From Desulfovibrionaceae bacterium (GTDB lineage: Bacteria > Desulfobacterota > Desulfovibrionia > Desulfovibrionales > Desulfovibrionaceae): DNA of 64,000 nucleotides. The position numbers and the translations under genes are program-made. The DNA lies in the NCBI GenBank assembly GCA_022510785.1, contig JAFLSV010000003.1:78611-142610 (forward strand), read 5' to 3'. The notes beneath the pieces are model-generated. The model made no database searches. It saw only the letters and a list, made by a program, of their open reading frames with translations, and had not been told where the DNA came from. Positions 1 through 7,093 of this stretch are shown piece by piece; within the stretch, counting starts at the first letter, position 1, and every line of letters begins with the position of its first letter.

Positions 1-98
1 CCGTGCGCCGGCGAGGGGTGCGACCCGACCCGTGTTTCCGGTCTTTCCAGGCGCACACGGGTATACATATCAACTTGGCCGGTATTTCTGATGTCCAT
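1..98 (-). CDS. N-terminal fragment of a small protein cut by the window edge
   Basis: A frame opens with ATG at 98 and runs off the left edge after 32 codons. It starts MDIRNTGQVDMYTRVRLERP. A GGAGG lies seven bases before this ATG; another ATG at 101 is only four bases from it, so 98 is preferred. Codons are GC-rich like the neighbours. The gene follows the hypothetical gene at 123-575 on the same strand by 24 bases, so the two are probably co-transcribed from the sigma28-like promoter near 600. That context makes a flagellar protein such as an anti-sigma factor FlgM conceivable, but the visible part carries no diagnostic motif. The function is inference only. Confidence 0.55.
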   Translation of the reverse strand, partial: MDIRNTGQVDMYTRVRLERPETRVGSHPSPAH

Positions 99-122
99 CA
101 TCTGACCTCCGCGGAGGGTTTA

Positions 123-575
123 TTAAAGCATGGTGGCATCCACCTTGGCAAGGGTGATGTCCCACAATTCGGTGAGCACCTCGCGGCGTTCCGCGTCGCT
201 CAGTTCGCGCGGGCCTTCCGGGCCTTCCCGCGCGATGCGCACATCCACTTCACCCGGGGGATACCAGAAGCTGAAATGACCGTTCAGTCTGTGATCAAGC
301 TCCTGGCGCACCTCCTGCACGATGGGGTTGTCACTTCCCGTAAACAGCAGGTTTTCCAAAAGCTCCCGCGCGACATGCTCCACCATCACGCGCCGCCGGA
401 CTTCCGCCGGGGCCTCATGGTTATCCGTTGTTCCTTCACCTGTCTGGCGCGTCAGCGCCGATGCGTCTGCCGGGGGGTCGGCCCCGGGCCGAATGCGGGC
501 AAGGCGGCGGGCCGCCACAAGCTGTCTGTCGTATTGGGACAGCATGTTGCGGTAATAAAACGACGGAATGCCCAC
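123..575 (-). CDS. hypothetical protein, possibly flagellum-associated
   Basis: This 150-residue soluble protein is rich in charged residues and has no signal peptide or membrane segment. I do not recognise a family. The start is GTG at 575, preceded by GGGAGA at 583-588; the first downstream ATG (545) has no such site. The middle (about residues 35-65) is polar and the C-terminal half is predicted helical, with a tryptophan pair near WYPPGEVDV and WDITLAK. A sigma28-like promoter lies just upstream (599-626), and another short gene follows 24 bases downstream. Together these suggest a late flagellar transcription unit. The gene itself is secure, its role is not. Confidence 0.7.
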   Translation of the reverse strand: MGIPSFYYRNMLSQYDRQLVAARRLARIRPGADPPADASALTRQTGEGTTDNHEAPAEVRRRVMVEHVARELLENLLFTGSDNPIVQEVRQELDHRLNGHFSFWYPPGEVDVRIAREGPEGPRELSDAERREVLTELWDITLAKVDATML

Positions 576-598
576 AATACTCTCTCCCTCGTTTCCAT

Positions 599-626
599 GT
601 ATCGGTCGTATTAAGGCGGGACTTTA
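599..626 (-). promoter_or_regulatory. sigma28 (FliA)-like promoter
   Basis: On the minus strand TAAA (626-623) is followed after 16 bases by ACCGATAC, close to the FliA consensus TAAA-N15-GCCGATAA, with the core CCGATA intact at 600-605. Transcription would start near 592, giving a leader of about 17 bases to the GTG at 575. The spacer is one base longer than optimal, so this is a good but unproven match. It is the main reason to suspect flagellar control of the left-edge genes. Confidence 0.4.
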
Positions 627-719
627 GGGGGTAAAAACAGTTTTTTCGTTTTTTTCCGCCGGCCTGTTTCGCGCTCTGCGCGGCCTGTCCCCGAGGGGCG
701 CGGGCATTCGGGTTTTGCA

Positions 720-748
720 TTGACGACTCATCGGGATCGTCCTAGATA
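720..748 (+). promoter_or_regulatory. sigma70-type promoter of the MFS gene
   Basis: TTGACG at 720-725 and TAGATA at 743-748 are separated by exactly 17 bases. Transcription would begin near 755, leaving a leader of roughly 75 bases before the ATG at 830. No other good promoter is visible in the 576-829 gap. Confidence 0.45.
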
Positions 749-829
749 GGAAGGGCCGACACGGGCCGGGCCGCGTCGGGCGGCCGGCTTCGGCCTGCCT
801 TGCTTTTTATTTCACAAAAAGAGGAAAAC

Positions 830-2341
830 ATGAACGATTCCGGTTTGCGCTCTACCATGCTTGCGCTGGCCCTCTGCAATTTTATGGTGTCGTTCATGGT
901 GTCCGGCGTGGGGGCCATTCTGCCGGCCATGGGCGGCGCCCTGCACGCCAGCGCCGCGGATCTCAGCCTGATTAGCGGCATTTATGTGCTTGCGCTGGTT
1001 ATTTTTAATGTAGTGGCCGCGCAGCTCATCGTCAAGTTTGGACAGCGCCGGGTATTTCTGGGCGGTTTTGCCCTGTTCCTGATCATGTGCGGCAGCCTGG
1101 CTCTGGCTCCCAATATGCTGTCAGTGTGGACACAGCGCTTTGCGCAGGGCGCTGGAGCGGCCATGGTGGCCACCACATCGGTCACCCTGCTTCTCACACT
1201 GGCTCCGCGCGCCATGCAGGGCCGCTTTATGGGAATATTGACGGCGGCCACCTATGTGGGCATTGCCCTGGGGCCGCTGGTGGGCGGCGGCATAGCCACC
1301 ATGTTCGGGTGGCGATGGCTGTTTGTGGTGCTGCTGCCGCTGGGCGGCCTGGCCTGGCTGATCATGTTCCGCAAAATACGCACGCCGTGGCACAGTTCCC
1401 CCAGCCAGCTGGATTATCCGGGCATCGCCATCATGGCCGCGGCCTTTTTTCTGCTGACGGTGGGGGCCAGCAGCATAGGCCGCAGTCAGTGGGCCACCCC
1501 CCTGCTCTGTGCCGGAGCTGCGGGCCTTGTGCTCTTCGGGCTGGTGGAGTGCCGGATGAAAAACCCGGTGGTCAACGTGCGCTTCATTGCCGCGCACCCG
1601 CCGCTGATTCTGGGGCTGTTCGCGGCCTTCGTCAATTTTGGGGCTACCAACGGCAGCCTGTATTATTTTATGTTCTATCTTCAGCAGCTGCGTTTTCTGT
1701 CACCCTTTCAGGCGGGAGCCTTTGTTGCCCTGCAAAGCGTCACGCAGTCGCTGCTGGCCCCCCTGGCCGGAAGCCTGACCGACCGCTTTGGCCCCGATCC
1801 GGTGGCGGCGGGCGGCCTGGGCTTTTGCGGTGCGGGCATTTTGATGTCGTCGCACCTGAGCATGGACACGCCGCTTCTGTATGTGGCCCTGTGCCAGTGC
1901 GTCATTGGCATCGGGCTTGCCCTGTTTGCCGGCCCCAACACGCTGTCCATTGTGCGCAGTGTGGACAGGACGCGCACCGCCGAAGCGTCGGGCCTGGCCA
2001 ATACCCTGCGAACCATGGGGATGCTGTGCGGACTGATCATCGTGTCGGCCACCATGACCCGCTTTCTGGGAGCGGAAGGCGTGTCGCCGGCTGTGGCCGA
2101 TCGCTTTCTGGCCGGGCAGCGCTTTGATCTCATCCTGTTCGGGTCGTTCAATATCCTTGGTCTGGTGCTGGTGGCCCTGCGCATTCTCAACACCTACCGC
2201 TGCGGTCTGGGCAAGGGGGTGGACTGTGTGCCCGACGAGTCGTTTCTGGACGATGATGAGGATGACGACGAGCCTGCCCCCAGCGGGGAGCCGGGCAGCG
2301 GCACTCAGGACCCCGAGGCCTCGCGGGATCGGGGGCGGTGA
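830..2341 (+). CDS. MFS drug/multidrug efflux transporter, DHA2 (EmrB/QacA) type
   Basis: This 503-residue inner-membrane protein is built almost wholly of hydrophobic segments, about 14, as expected of proton-driven DHA2 exporters. A motif-A-like loop FGQRRVFLGG follows the second segment. A motif-C-like GIALGPLVGGGIA sits in the fifth, which is typical of antiporters. The C-terminus is a short acidic tail (DDDEDDDE). The ATG at 830 is preceded by AAGAGGAAA; an in-frame TTG 30 bases upstream lacks a better site. The substrate cannot be read from the sequence. No HlyD/EmrA partner is adjacent, so it may work alone as an inner-membrane pump. The next gene is on the same strand, 119 bases away. 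Confidence 0.85.
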   Translation: MNDSGLRSTMLALALCNFMVSFMVSGVGAILPAMGGALHASAADLSLISGIYVLALVIFNVVAAQLIVKFGQRRVFLGGFALFLIMCGSLALAPNMLSVWTQRFAQGAGAAMVATTSVTLLLTLAPRAMQGRFMGILTAATYVGIALGPLVGGGIATMFGWRWLFVVLLPLGGLAWLIMFRKIRTPWHSSPSQLDYPGIAIMAAAFFLLTVGASSIGRSQWATPLLCAGAAGLVLFGLVECRMKNPVVNVRFIAAHPPLILGLFAAFVNFGATNGSLYYFMFYLQQLRFLSPFQAGAFVALQSVTQSLLAPLAGSLTDRFGPDPVAAGGLGFCGAGILMSSHLSMDTPLLYVALCQCVIGIGLALFAGPNTLSIVRSVDRTRTAEASGLANTLRTMGMLCGLIIVSATMTRFLGAEGVSPAVADRFLAGQRFDLILFGSFNILGLVLVALRILNTYRCGLGKGVDCVPDESFLDDDEDDDEPAPSGEPGSGTQDPEASRDRGR

Positions 2342-2460
2342 GCCCATGGATTTTGGGGCACGGGCGTGATACTATGCCGTCCCGCATCATTCAGAAACGC
2401 AACTCTCCCGCCCTGCCCGGACAGCAGCCGGTGTGATGGGCGGGTGAAAACACAACACGG

Positions 2461-3342
2461 ATGCCATCTATGGAACATTTTGAGCAGCTGACCGACAAAT
2501 GGTACCCCCTGCTGGCCTCTTCGGCCATGATTCCCGGCGTTATTGGCACTACCCTGAGCCAGGGCGGCACGCGGCCGGTGTGGAACGTGGAGCTGGGTGA
2601 CACGCAGACCATGCTGATGGCCTGGCCGGAACATTCGCTGCTGCGCTCGGGCGTGGTGGTCAAGGGCCCGTGTGACGGGAAGCTGGAACCCGTGACGGTC
2701 ATGCCGTTCCTGGAGGGCTTTCCCAACCTGCTCACCGTGGTGGATGTCCACCCCTGGGGCAAGGGAGGGGAAGTGGGCGAAGTGCTGGCCCAGCCCGAGG
2801 ACGGGGGTGAGCCCCTGTGGTTCTTTGATCCGCTTTTTTTCCGCGACGCCAGGGTGGATCTGACCCCCGGCGTGACGCAGACATTCTATCTGGCGGGCCT
2901 GTGCCTGGGCATACGGCGCGCGCTGCTGGATGAAATGACCGTGACCGAGGGCCCCATGTACGAGGCCCACGCCGCCCAATGGCTGGAAGCCAACCCCGGA
3001 AAAACCCGCCTGGATGTGCCGCCGCTCAAGGTGCCCCTGAACGGGGTGCGGGTGCTCGGCCCCACGGATCGCTGCAGCCAGTATCAGGCCCGGGCAAGCA
3101 TTTACGATGTGGACAGCTTTGACTTCGGCCCTGAGGGCGCGCAGGAAAAGGTGTACCGCTTTGGCGTGACCCTTGGGCAAACGGAAAAGCCGCTTCATTT
3201 CATTCTGTATGCCCCGCAGCGCATATGCATTAACGGCTATGAACCCAGGGAAGGGCACGAGGTTGACGTGATATTCTGGATGCAGGGCCGTGTGGTGGAT
3301 GTGGATGATGAGGCTCCGGAAATGGAGGATGAGCCTCATTAA
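2461..3342 (+). CDS. conserved hypothetical protein
   Basis: This 293-residue protein is mixed alpha/beta in character, with no signal peptide, membrane segment or known catalytic motif that I can recognise. It has many tryptophan, proline and glycine turns (WPEHSLL, VDVHPWGKGGEVGE) and ends in an acidic tail. Two starts are possible, ATG at 2461 and ATG at 2470, and neither has a strong ribosome-binding site. The only purine-rich stretch is GGGCGGGTG about 12 bases upstream of the first. Codon use matches its surroundings and a strong terminator follows within 35 bases, so it is a real expressed gene. Function unknown. Confidence 0.75.
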   Translation: MPSMEHFEQLTDKWYPLLASSAMIPGVIGTTLSQGGTRPVWNVELGDTQTMLMAWPEHSLLRSGVVVKGPCDGKLEPVTVMPFLEGFPNLLTVVDVHPWGKGGEVGEVLAQPEDGGEPLWFFDPLFFRDARVDLTPGVTQTFYLAGLCLGIRRALLDEMTVTEGPMYEAHAAQWLEANPGKTRLDVPPLKVPLNGVRVLGPTDRCSQYQARASIYDVDSFDFGPEGAQEKVYRFGVTLGQTEKPLHFILYAPQRICINGYEPREGHEVDVIFWMQGRVVDVDDEAPEMEDEPH

Positions 3343-3352
3343 TTGCCAGACA

Positions 3353-3535
3353 TTATCCTGCCTTTTTTAGCGAACTGTGCCCCGCATGTGGCGGGGCACT
3401 TTTTAATTTGTCGTATATATTAATCCTTTGTTTATGATCGGTATACATTTCTTCTTTATCAGCTTGTATTAATGAATTTATTTTTCCATTATTAAATGGG
3501 TTATTCATGAAATATAGAGGCTCATGGGATAACAT
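3353..3535 (-). CDS. small AT-rich open frame, possible gene remnant
   Basis: This is a 60-codon frame whose ATG at 3535 is preceded by GAGGAA with seven bases spacing. The predicted peptide is hydrophilic, rich in Asn, Lys, Asp and Ile, and shows no known motif. Its codons are AT-rich, unlike every neighbour. The last dozen codons run through the terminator stem of the convergent gene, so the natural end may have been lost by truncation. It is either a small acquired gene, a decayed fragment or chance; I rate a functional gene as unlikely but worth recording. Confidence 0.2.
   Translation of the reverse strand: MLSHEPLYFMNNPFNNGKINSLIQADKEEMYTDHKQRINIYDKLKSAPPHAGHSSLKKAG
3377..3409 (+). terminator. 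Rho-independent terminator
   Basis: A perfect nine-base stem (GTGCCCCGC / GCGGGGCAC) with a five-base loop is followed at once by TTTTTAATTT. It ends the plus-strand transcript of the gene at 2461-3342. The stem also lies inside the short minus-strand frame 3353-3535. Confidence 0.85.
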
Positions 3536-3650
3536 TGGTTCTTCCTCAACAAGATACTAAGAATTTTCTCTAAAGAAGTTTAATTTTAAATAAAGCCCGC
3601 GCTGTAAATTTCTTCATGAATACCCCGATATTCAGAATACAGAGGCTTGC
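3400..3650. other. AT-rich island in an otherwise GC-rich region
   Basis: Counting 3421-3600 by hand gives 51 G/C in 180 bases (28 %), against 44 of 60 in a nearby coding line (4141-4200). The stretch separates the terminator of the plus-strand gene from the HU/IHF gene. Apart from the weak frame 3353-3535 it holds no gene, tRNA or repeat that I can see. It may be a scar of horizontally acquired DNA or an AT-rich protein-binding region. Confidence 0.7.
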
Positions 3651-3703
3651 TTTGAGGAAAGCAGCAAAAGCTGCAAACCGGACAAGGCCATGGACGCCAC
3701 TGC

Positions 3704-3979
3704 CTAATCGTTGAGAAATTCTTTCAGCTCCTTGCCCGCGCGGAAGAAAGGCAGGCGCTTGGGCTGCACATCCACCCTTTCGCCCGTGCAGGGGTTGCGT
3801 CCGGTATATGCGCCGTATTCCTTCATTTTGAAGCTTCCAAACCCGCGGATTTCGACCCGATCTCCCTGAAGCAGCGCGTCCTTCATGCAGTCAAAGAAGG
3901 TGTTGACCACCTGGGTGGCTTCATCCATGGGAACATCCGACTGCTCGGCAAGGGTTTTGATTAATTCGCTCTTGTTCAT
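3704..3979 (-). CDS. HU/IHF-family DNA-binding protein
   Basis: This 91-residue protein is the typical size of histone-like HU/IHF subunits that bend DNA in the nucleoid as dimers. The N-terminal helices (MNKSELIKTLAEQ) form the dimer body. RVEIRGFGSFKMKEY is the family signature, and the arm GRNPCTGERVDVQPKR carries the conserved proline that intercalates into DNA. The signature fits IHF-beta and HU about equally well, so no subunit name is given. The start ATG follows GGAGG at seven bases. It is the last gene of the minus-strand series, but the terminator at 4095-4140 separates it from the flhG-like gene, so it probably has its own promoter. Confidence 0.92.
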   Translation of the reverse strand: MNKSELIKTLAEQSDVPMDEATQVVNTFFDCMKDALLQGDRVEIRGFGSFKMKEYGAYTGRNPCTGERVDVQPKRLPFFRAGKELKEFLND

Positions 3980-4094
3980 GGCGCCTCCGTCGTGGCTGAA
4001 CCGGCAGTTTGGGCGGGAAGCGTACGATGCGTCCGCGCGTGTGAATGGTCTTGGCTGATAGGCCGATCTCTGGCAGCGGGCCTTTAATGGCTGG

Positions 4095-4140
4095 CAAAAT
4101 AACCCGGTTCGCGGCCTTAGGCAAGGGGCCGCAGAACCGG
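4095..4140 (-). terminator. Rho-independent terminator after the flhG-like gene
   Basis: On the minus strand CCGGTTC-T-GCGGCC pairs with GGCCGC-GAACCGG (4140-4127 with 4116-4104, one bulged base), followed by GTTATTTTG. The loop contains the stop codon of the flhG-like gene, so the hairpin overlaps the coding end. Confidence 0.65.
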
Positions 4141-4926
4141 GCGGGCATGCAGGGTGTCGAGCATGGAGCCGCGCACCTTGAGCAGGCGCTGGGCGAGGGC
4201 CAGAATGTCCTGCGCGGCGGGTGAATTGGGGTACAGCGACAGCAGGGGGCGCTGGCGTCTGACGGCTTCGGACATTTTGGGATCGTTGCGCACGGAACCC
4301 AAAAGCACCGGGTTAATCCCCAAAAAGCGCTCGCAGGCCATATTGAGGCGCTGGAAGCAATGCTCCTCATCGCGGCTGTTTTCCACTTCGTTGATGACCA
4401 CAAGAAAGTCTTTGACGCCCAGGCGCGTGTGGAGCACCTTAATGAGGGCATACGAGTCTGTCAGAGAGGTGGGTTCCGGGGTCATGACCACCAGGCGCGC
4501 GGCGGCCATGGCGGCAAAGGACTGCACCGTGTTGTGGATGCCCGCGCCCAGATCCAGCAGCACCATGTCGTACTGTTCCAGGGTGGATTCCAGCCGGCGC
4601 AGCAGCATATCGCGCATGTCGGCATCCATTTCGGCCAGTTCCGGCACACCCGACGCGGCGGGCAGAATATCAAACAGGCCGCGCCCCTGCTCACTCAGGG
4701 GATGGATGATGTCCGCCACCGGCGCGTCGCGCAGAATCACGTCCTGCAGATTGCCTTCCGGCGTGATGCCCAGCAGCACATCCAGATTGGCCAGACCCAG
4801 GTCGCAGTCCATGAGCAGGAGGGGAAAGCCTCCCCTGGACAGGGCATAGCCCAGGTTCAGGGCCAGATTGCTCTTGCCCACGCCGCCCTTGCCGCTCATG
4901 ACCGCCACGCTCAAGGTGTCCCTCAT
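4117..4926 (-). CDS. flhG: MinD/ParA-type ATPase, FlhG (FleN)-like
   Basis: This 269-residue cytoplasmic ATPase has the deviant Walker A motif SGKGGVGKSNLALN near residue 10. It also has the switch motif DCDLGLANLDVLLG near 41 and a Walker-B-like VLLDLGAG near 120, followed by MTPEPTSLTDSYALIK, which is characteristic of the FlhG/FleN branch that limits flagellar number and placement. The C-terminus lacks the amphipathic helix of true MinD. Its start overlaps the stop of the degenerate GGDEF gene by four bases, so the two are translationally coupled. No flhF is adjacent, so the assignment rests on sequence character; a general MinD-like function is the alternative. Confidence 0.75.
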   Translation of the reverse strand: MRDTLSVAVMSGKGGVGKSNLALNLGYALSRGGFPLLLMDCDLGLANLDVLLGITPEGNLQDVILRDAPVADIIHPLSEQGRGLFDILPAASGVPELAEMDADMRDMLLRRLESTLEQYDMVLLDLGAGIHNTVQSFAAMAAARLVVMTPEPTSLTDSYALIKVLHTRLGVKDFLVVINEVENSRDEEHCFQRLNMACERFLGINPVLLGSVRNDPKMSEAVRRQRPLLSLYPNSPAAQDILALAQRLLKVRGSMLDTLHARPVLRPLA

Positions 4927-5849
4927 TGCGCACCACCGAAGAAAAGAAAGTGTTTTTCACTGGCCAGAACCAGGGTTTCCCGCTCGTGCGGGACTTCGCT
5001 CACGCGGAACAGGCGAACCCGGTCGTGGACACTTGCGCCGGGCAGATGGGCGGCCTCACTGAGAGCCTGGCGCGCCTGTTCCAGCAAACGTTCATCCTGG
5101 TGACGGGGCTCGCCGCCCTCGTCGTTTTCGCCCGGCAGCCCGCCCTTTTCGTCCAGGCAGGCAAGACCCGCCCGCACCGAGCAGGTCAGGTGCTGGACGG
5201 TCAAATCGTGCTCGGCTTCCTGAACCACATGCTCGGCCACGGCCAGGGCCTGAAAGCGGCCGCAGGCGGGCAGGGCCAGGGCTAGGACGCCGGGTTGCAG
5301 GCGCCCCAGCAGATCCGTCCCGGCCGAAGCTTCCCACAGGCGCGAGCTGAGGGCCCGCAGGGCGCTGACAGCGGTATGGGGGGGCAGGGTCTCAAGCCCC
5401 CCTTCCTCAAACAGAATCAGGGCCAGGGCCCGGTGCTCGCTGCGGGCGTGCTCCACCTCCGCGTTGAGCCGCGCGCCAAACGGGGTGGCCCGCCACATGC
5501 CGGTGACGGCATCGCGCTCGTGCTCAGCGGGCTCGTGAGCGGCATTCCCGCCTTCGGCCCGCGGGGTCGCGTTCTCCAGGGGCAGGGCGAACCAGCCGTC
5601 GCACTGGGCGGATATGCGCTGCCAGTGGGGCAGATCCAGGCCGGGCACCAGGCGAACCACCGCTGTCATGCCCGGCGTATCCTGCCCGGTCGAGCCGCGC
5701 AGCAGTTCGGCCATGCGGGCCAGCTCCATCAAAAGCTGTTCCGGGAGCCGTTCCGGTGAGGATGCGGCGTTATCCGGGCCGCGGGGGGAGGACTGGGCGC
5801 CCGGGGGGCGATCCGGAGCGGAAGGGCGTGTGTCAGCGTGTGTGTTCAT
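4923..5849 (-). CDS. degenerate GGDEF-domain protein
   Basis: This is a 308-residue cytoplasmic protein. Residues 1-40 are a proline-rich disordered tail. From about 113 to 235 it follows a diguanylate-cyclase fold outline: DAVTGMWRATPFGARL matches the D-x-LTG-L-N-R start of a GGDEF domain, LALILFEEGGLE the metal-binding strand, and CSVRAGLA the S-x-G strand. The catalytic loop, however, reads RLQPGVLALALP (183-194), so GGDEF has become QPGVL and the metal aspartates are absent. It should not make cyclic di-GMP and may be a scaffold or regulator. It overlaps prfB by 17 bases and flhG by four, suggesting work with FlhG. The GGDEF call is from pattern only. Confidence 0.6.
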   Translation of the reverse strand: MNTHADTRPSAPDRPPGAQSSPRGPDNAASSPERLPEQLLMELARMAELLRGSTGQDTPGMTAVVRLVPGLDLPHWQRISAQCDGWFALPLENATPRAEGGNAAHEPAEHERDAVTGMWRATPFGARLNAEVEHARSEHRALALILFEEGGLETLPPHTAVSALRALSSRLWEASAGTDLLGRLQPGVLALALPACGRFQALAVAEHVVQEAEHDLTVQHLTCSVRAGLACLDEKGGLPGENDEGGEPRHQDERLLEQARQALSEAAHLPGASVHDRVRLFRVSEVPHERETLVLASEKHFLFFGGAQ

Positions 5850-6943
5850 GGCGATACAGCAGGTAGTCGCGCAGGAAGGAGCCCAGGCGGCCGTTCAGCA
5901 CGGCGTCCACGTCTCCGCTTTCCGAGCCGGTGCGGTGATCCTTGACCAGCCGGTAAGGCTGCAGGGTATAGGTGCGTATCTGACTGCCGAAGGCAATGGC
6001 GTCCTTGCCCGCATAGTCCGCCTGGCGCAGGGCGTCGCGCTTGCTGCGCTCGTGCTCGTACAGGCGGGCCCTGAGGACGCGCATGGCGCTTTCGCGGTTG
6101 CTGTGCTGCGATTTTTCGTTCTGGCACTGAACCACAATGCCGGTGGGAATGTGGGTGATGCGCACAGCCGATTCCGTTTTGTTCACATGCTGGCCCCCCG
6201 CGCCCGAAGCGCGGTACACGTCGATGCGCAGGTCGGCTTCCTTGATGTCGATGGAAATGTCATCCCCGGCGTCGGGAATGATGTCCACCGAGGCGAAGGA
6301 CGTGTGCCGCCGCCCCGAGGCGTCAAAGGGCGAAATGCGGATCAGGCGGTGAATGCCCTTTTCGCCCTGGAGCAGGCCAAAGGCATTCTCGCCCTGGATT
6401 CGCAGCGTCACGCTTTTGATGCCCGCCTCGTCACCGGGCAGATAGTCCAGAATGTCCACCTTGAACTTTTGGGCGTCCGCCCAGCGCAGGTACATGCGCT
6501 GCAGCATTTCGGCCCAGTCCTGGGCTTCGGTGCCGCCCGCGCCGGGGTGGATATCCACAAGGGCGTTCATGTGGTCGGCTTCGTCCGCCAGCAGGATGGA
6601 CATTTCCGTGTTTTCCAGCAGCGCGTCCAGCAGCTCGGCCTGCTCACTGAGCGAGGGCAGGGCCTCCTCCTCGCCGTCCACGGCCAGGTTGAGCCAGTCC
6701 TGCATGTCATCGTGGCAGCTTTTCAGCTCGCGAAAACGGGCCACTTCCCCTTCTACGCGGCTTTTTTCACGCAGAACGGGGGTCAGGGCTTCCTGATCGG
6801 CCCAGGCGTCCGGCTGCGAGATGATTTTTTCGATGTCGTTGAGGCGCGCCTCCCGCGAGGGGAGGTCAAAGCCGCCTCCAGAGCGAGTCGAAGCGTTCCG
6901 AAAGTCCGGCGCAGCGCGAACGCAGTTCTGCCAGTTGCAACAT
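5833..6943 (-). CDS. prfB: peptide chain release factor 2 with programmed +1 frameshift
   Basis: RF2 reads UAA and UGA stop codons and releases the finished protein at the ribosome. Translation starts at ATG 6943 (AAGGA upstream), reads 25 codons, meets an in-frame TGA at 6868-6866, and must shift +1 to continue from 6865 to 5833. The product is about 369 residues, like E. coli RF2 (365). The recognition tripeptide SPF lies in RISPFDASGRRHTSF, and the GGQ motif of the peptidyl-transferase centre in SGAGGQHVNKTES. The open frame continues far upstream of 6867 in the shifted phase, but that part is noncoding. It sits between lnt and the degenerate GGDEF gene. Not a pseudogene. Confidence 0.95.
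6865..6880 (-). promoter_or_regulatory. programmed +1 frameshift site of prfB
   Basis: The minus-strand codons TGG AGG CGG CTT TGA C carry the classic recoding signal: the slippery CTT, the internal TGA stop at codon 26 followed by C, and a Shine-Dalgarno-like GGAGG three bases before CTT. Low RF2 levels slow termination at this TGA and favour the shift, so the gene regulates itself. Position and spacing match the E. coli site. Confidence 0.93.
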
Positions 6944-7093
6944 AGCGCTATCCTTCTTGAGTTCGTGCGGAAGGCGTTGTCCGTCCATCCCCGGGGCCGC
7001 CTTATCCCCACGGGCCGGGTCGCGCGCGGGGCGGCGGAAAACGGAACGGGCCGCCGAATCCGGCAGGGCTTAAACGGCGAAGACCGCACGGAA

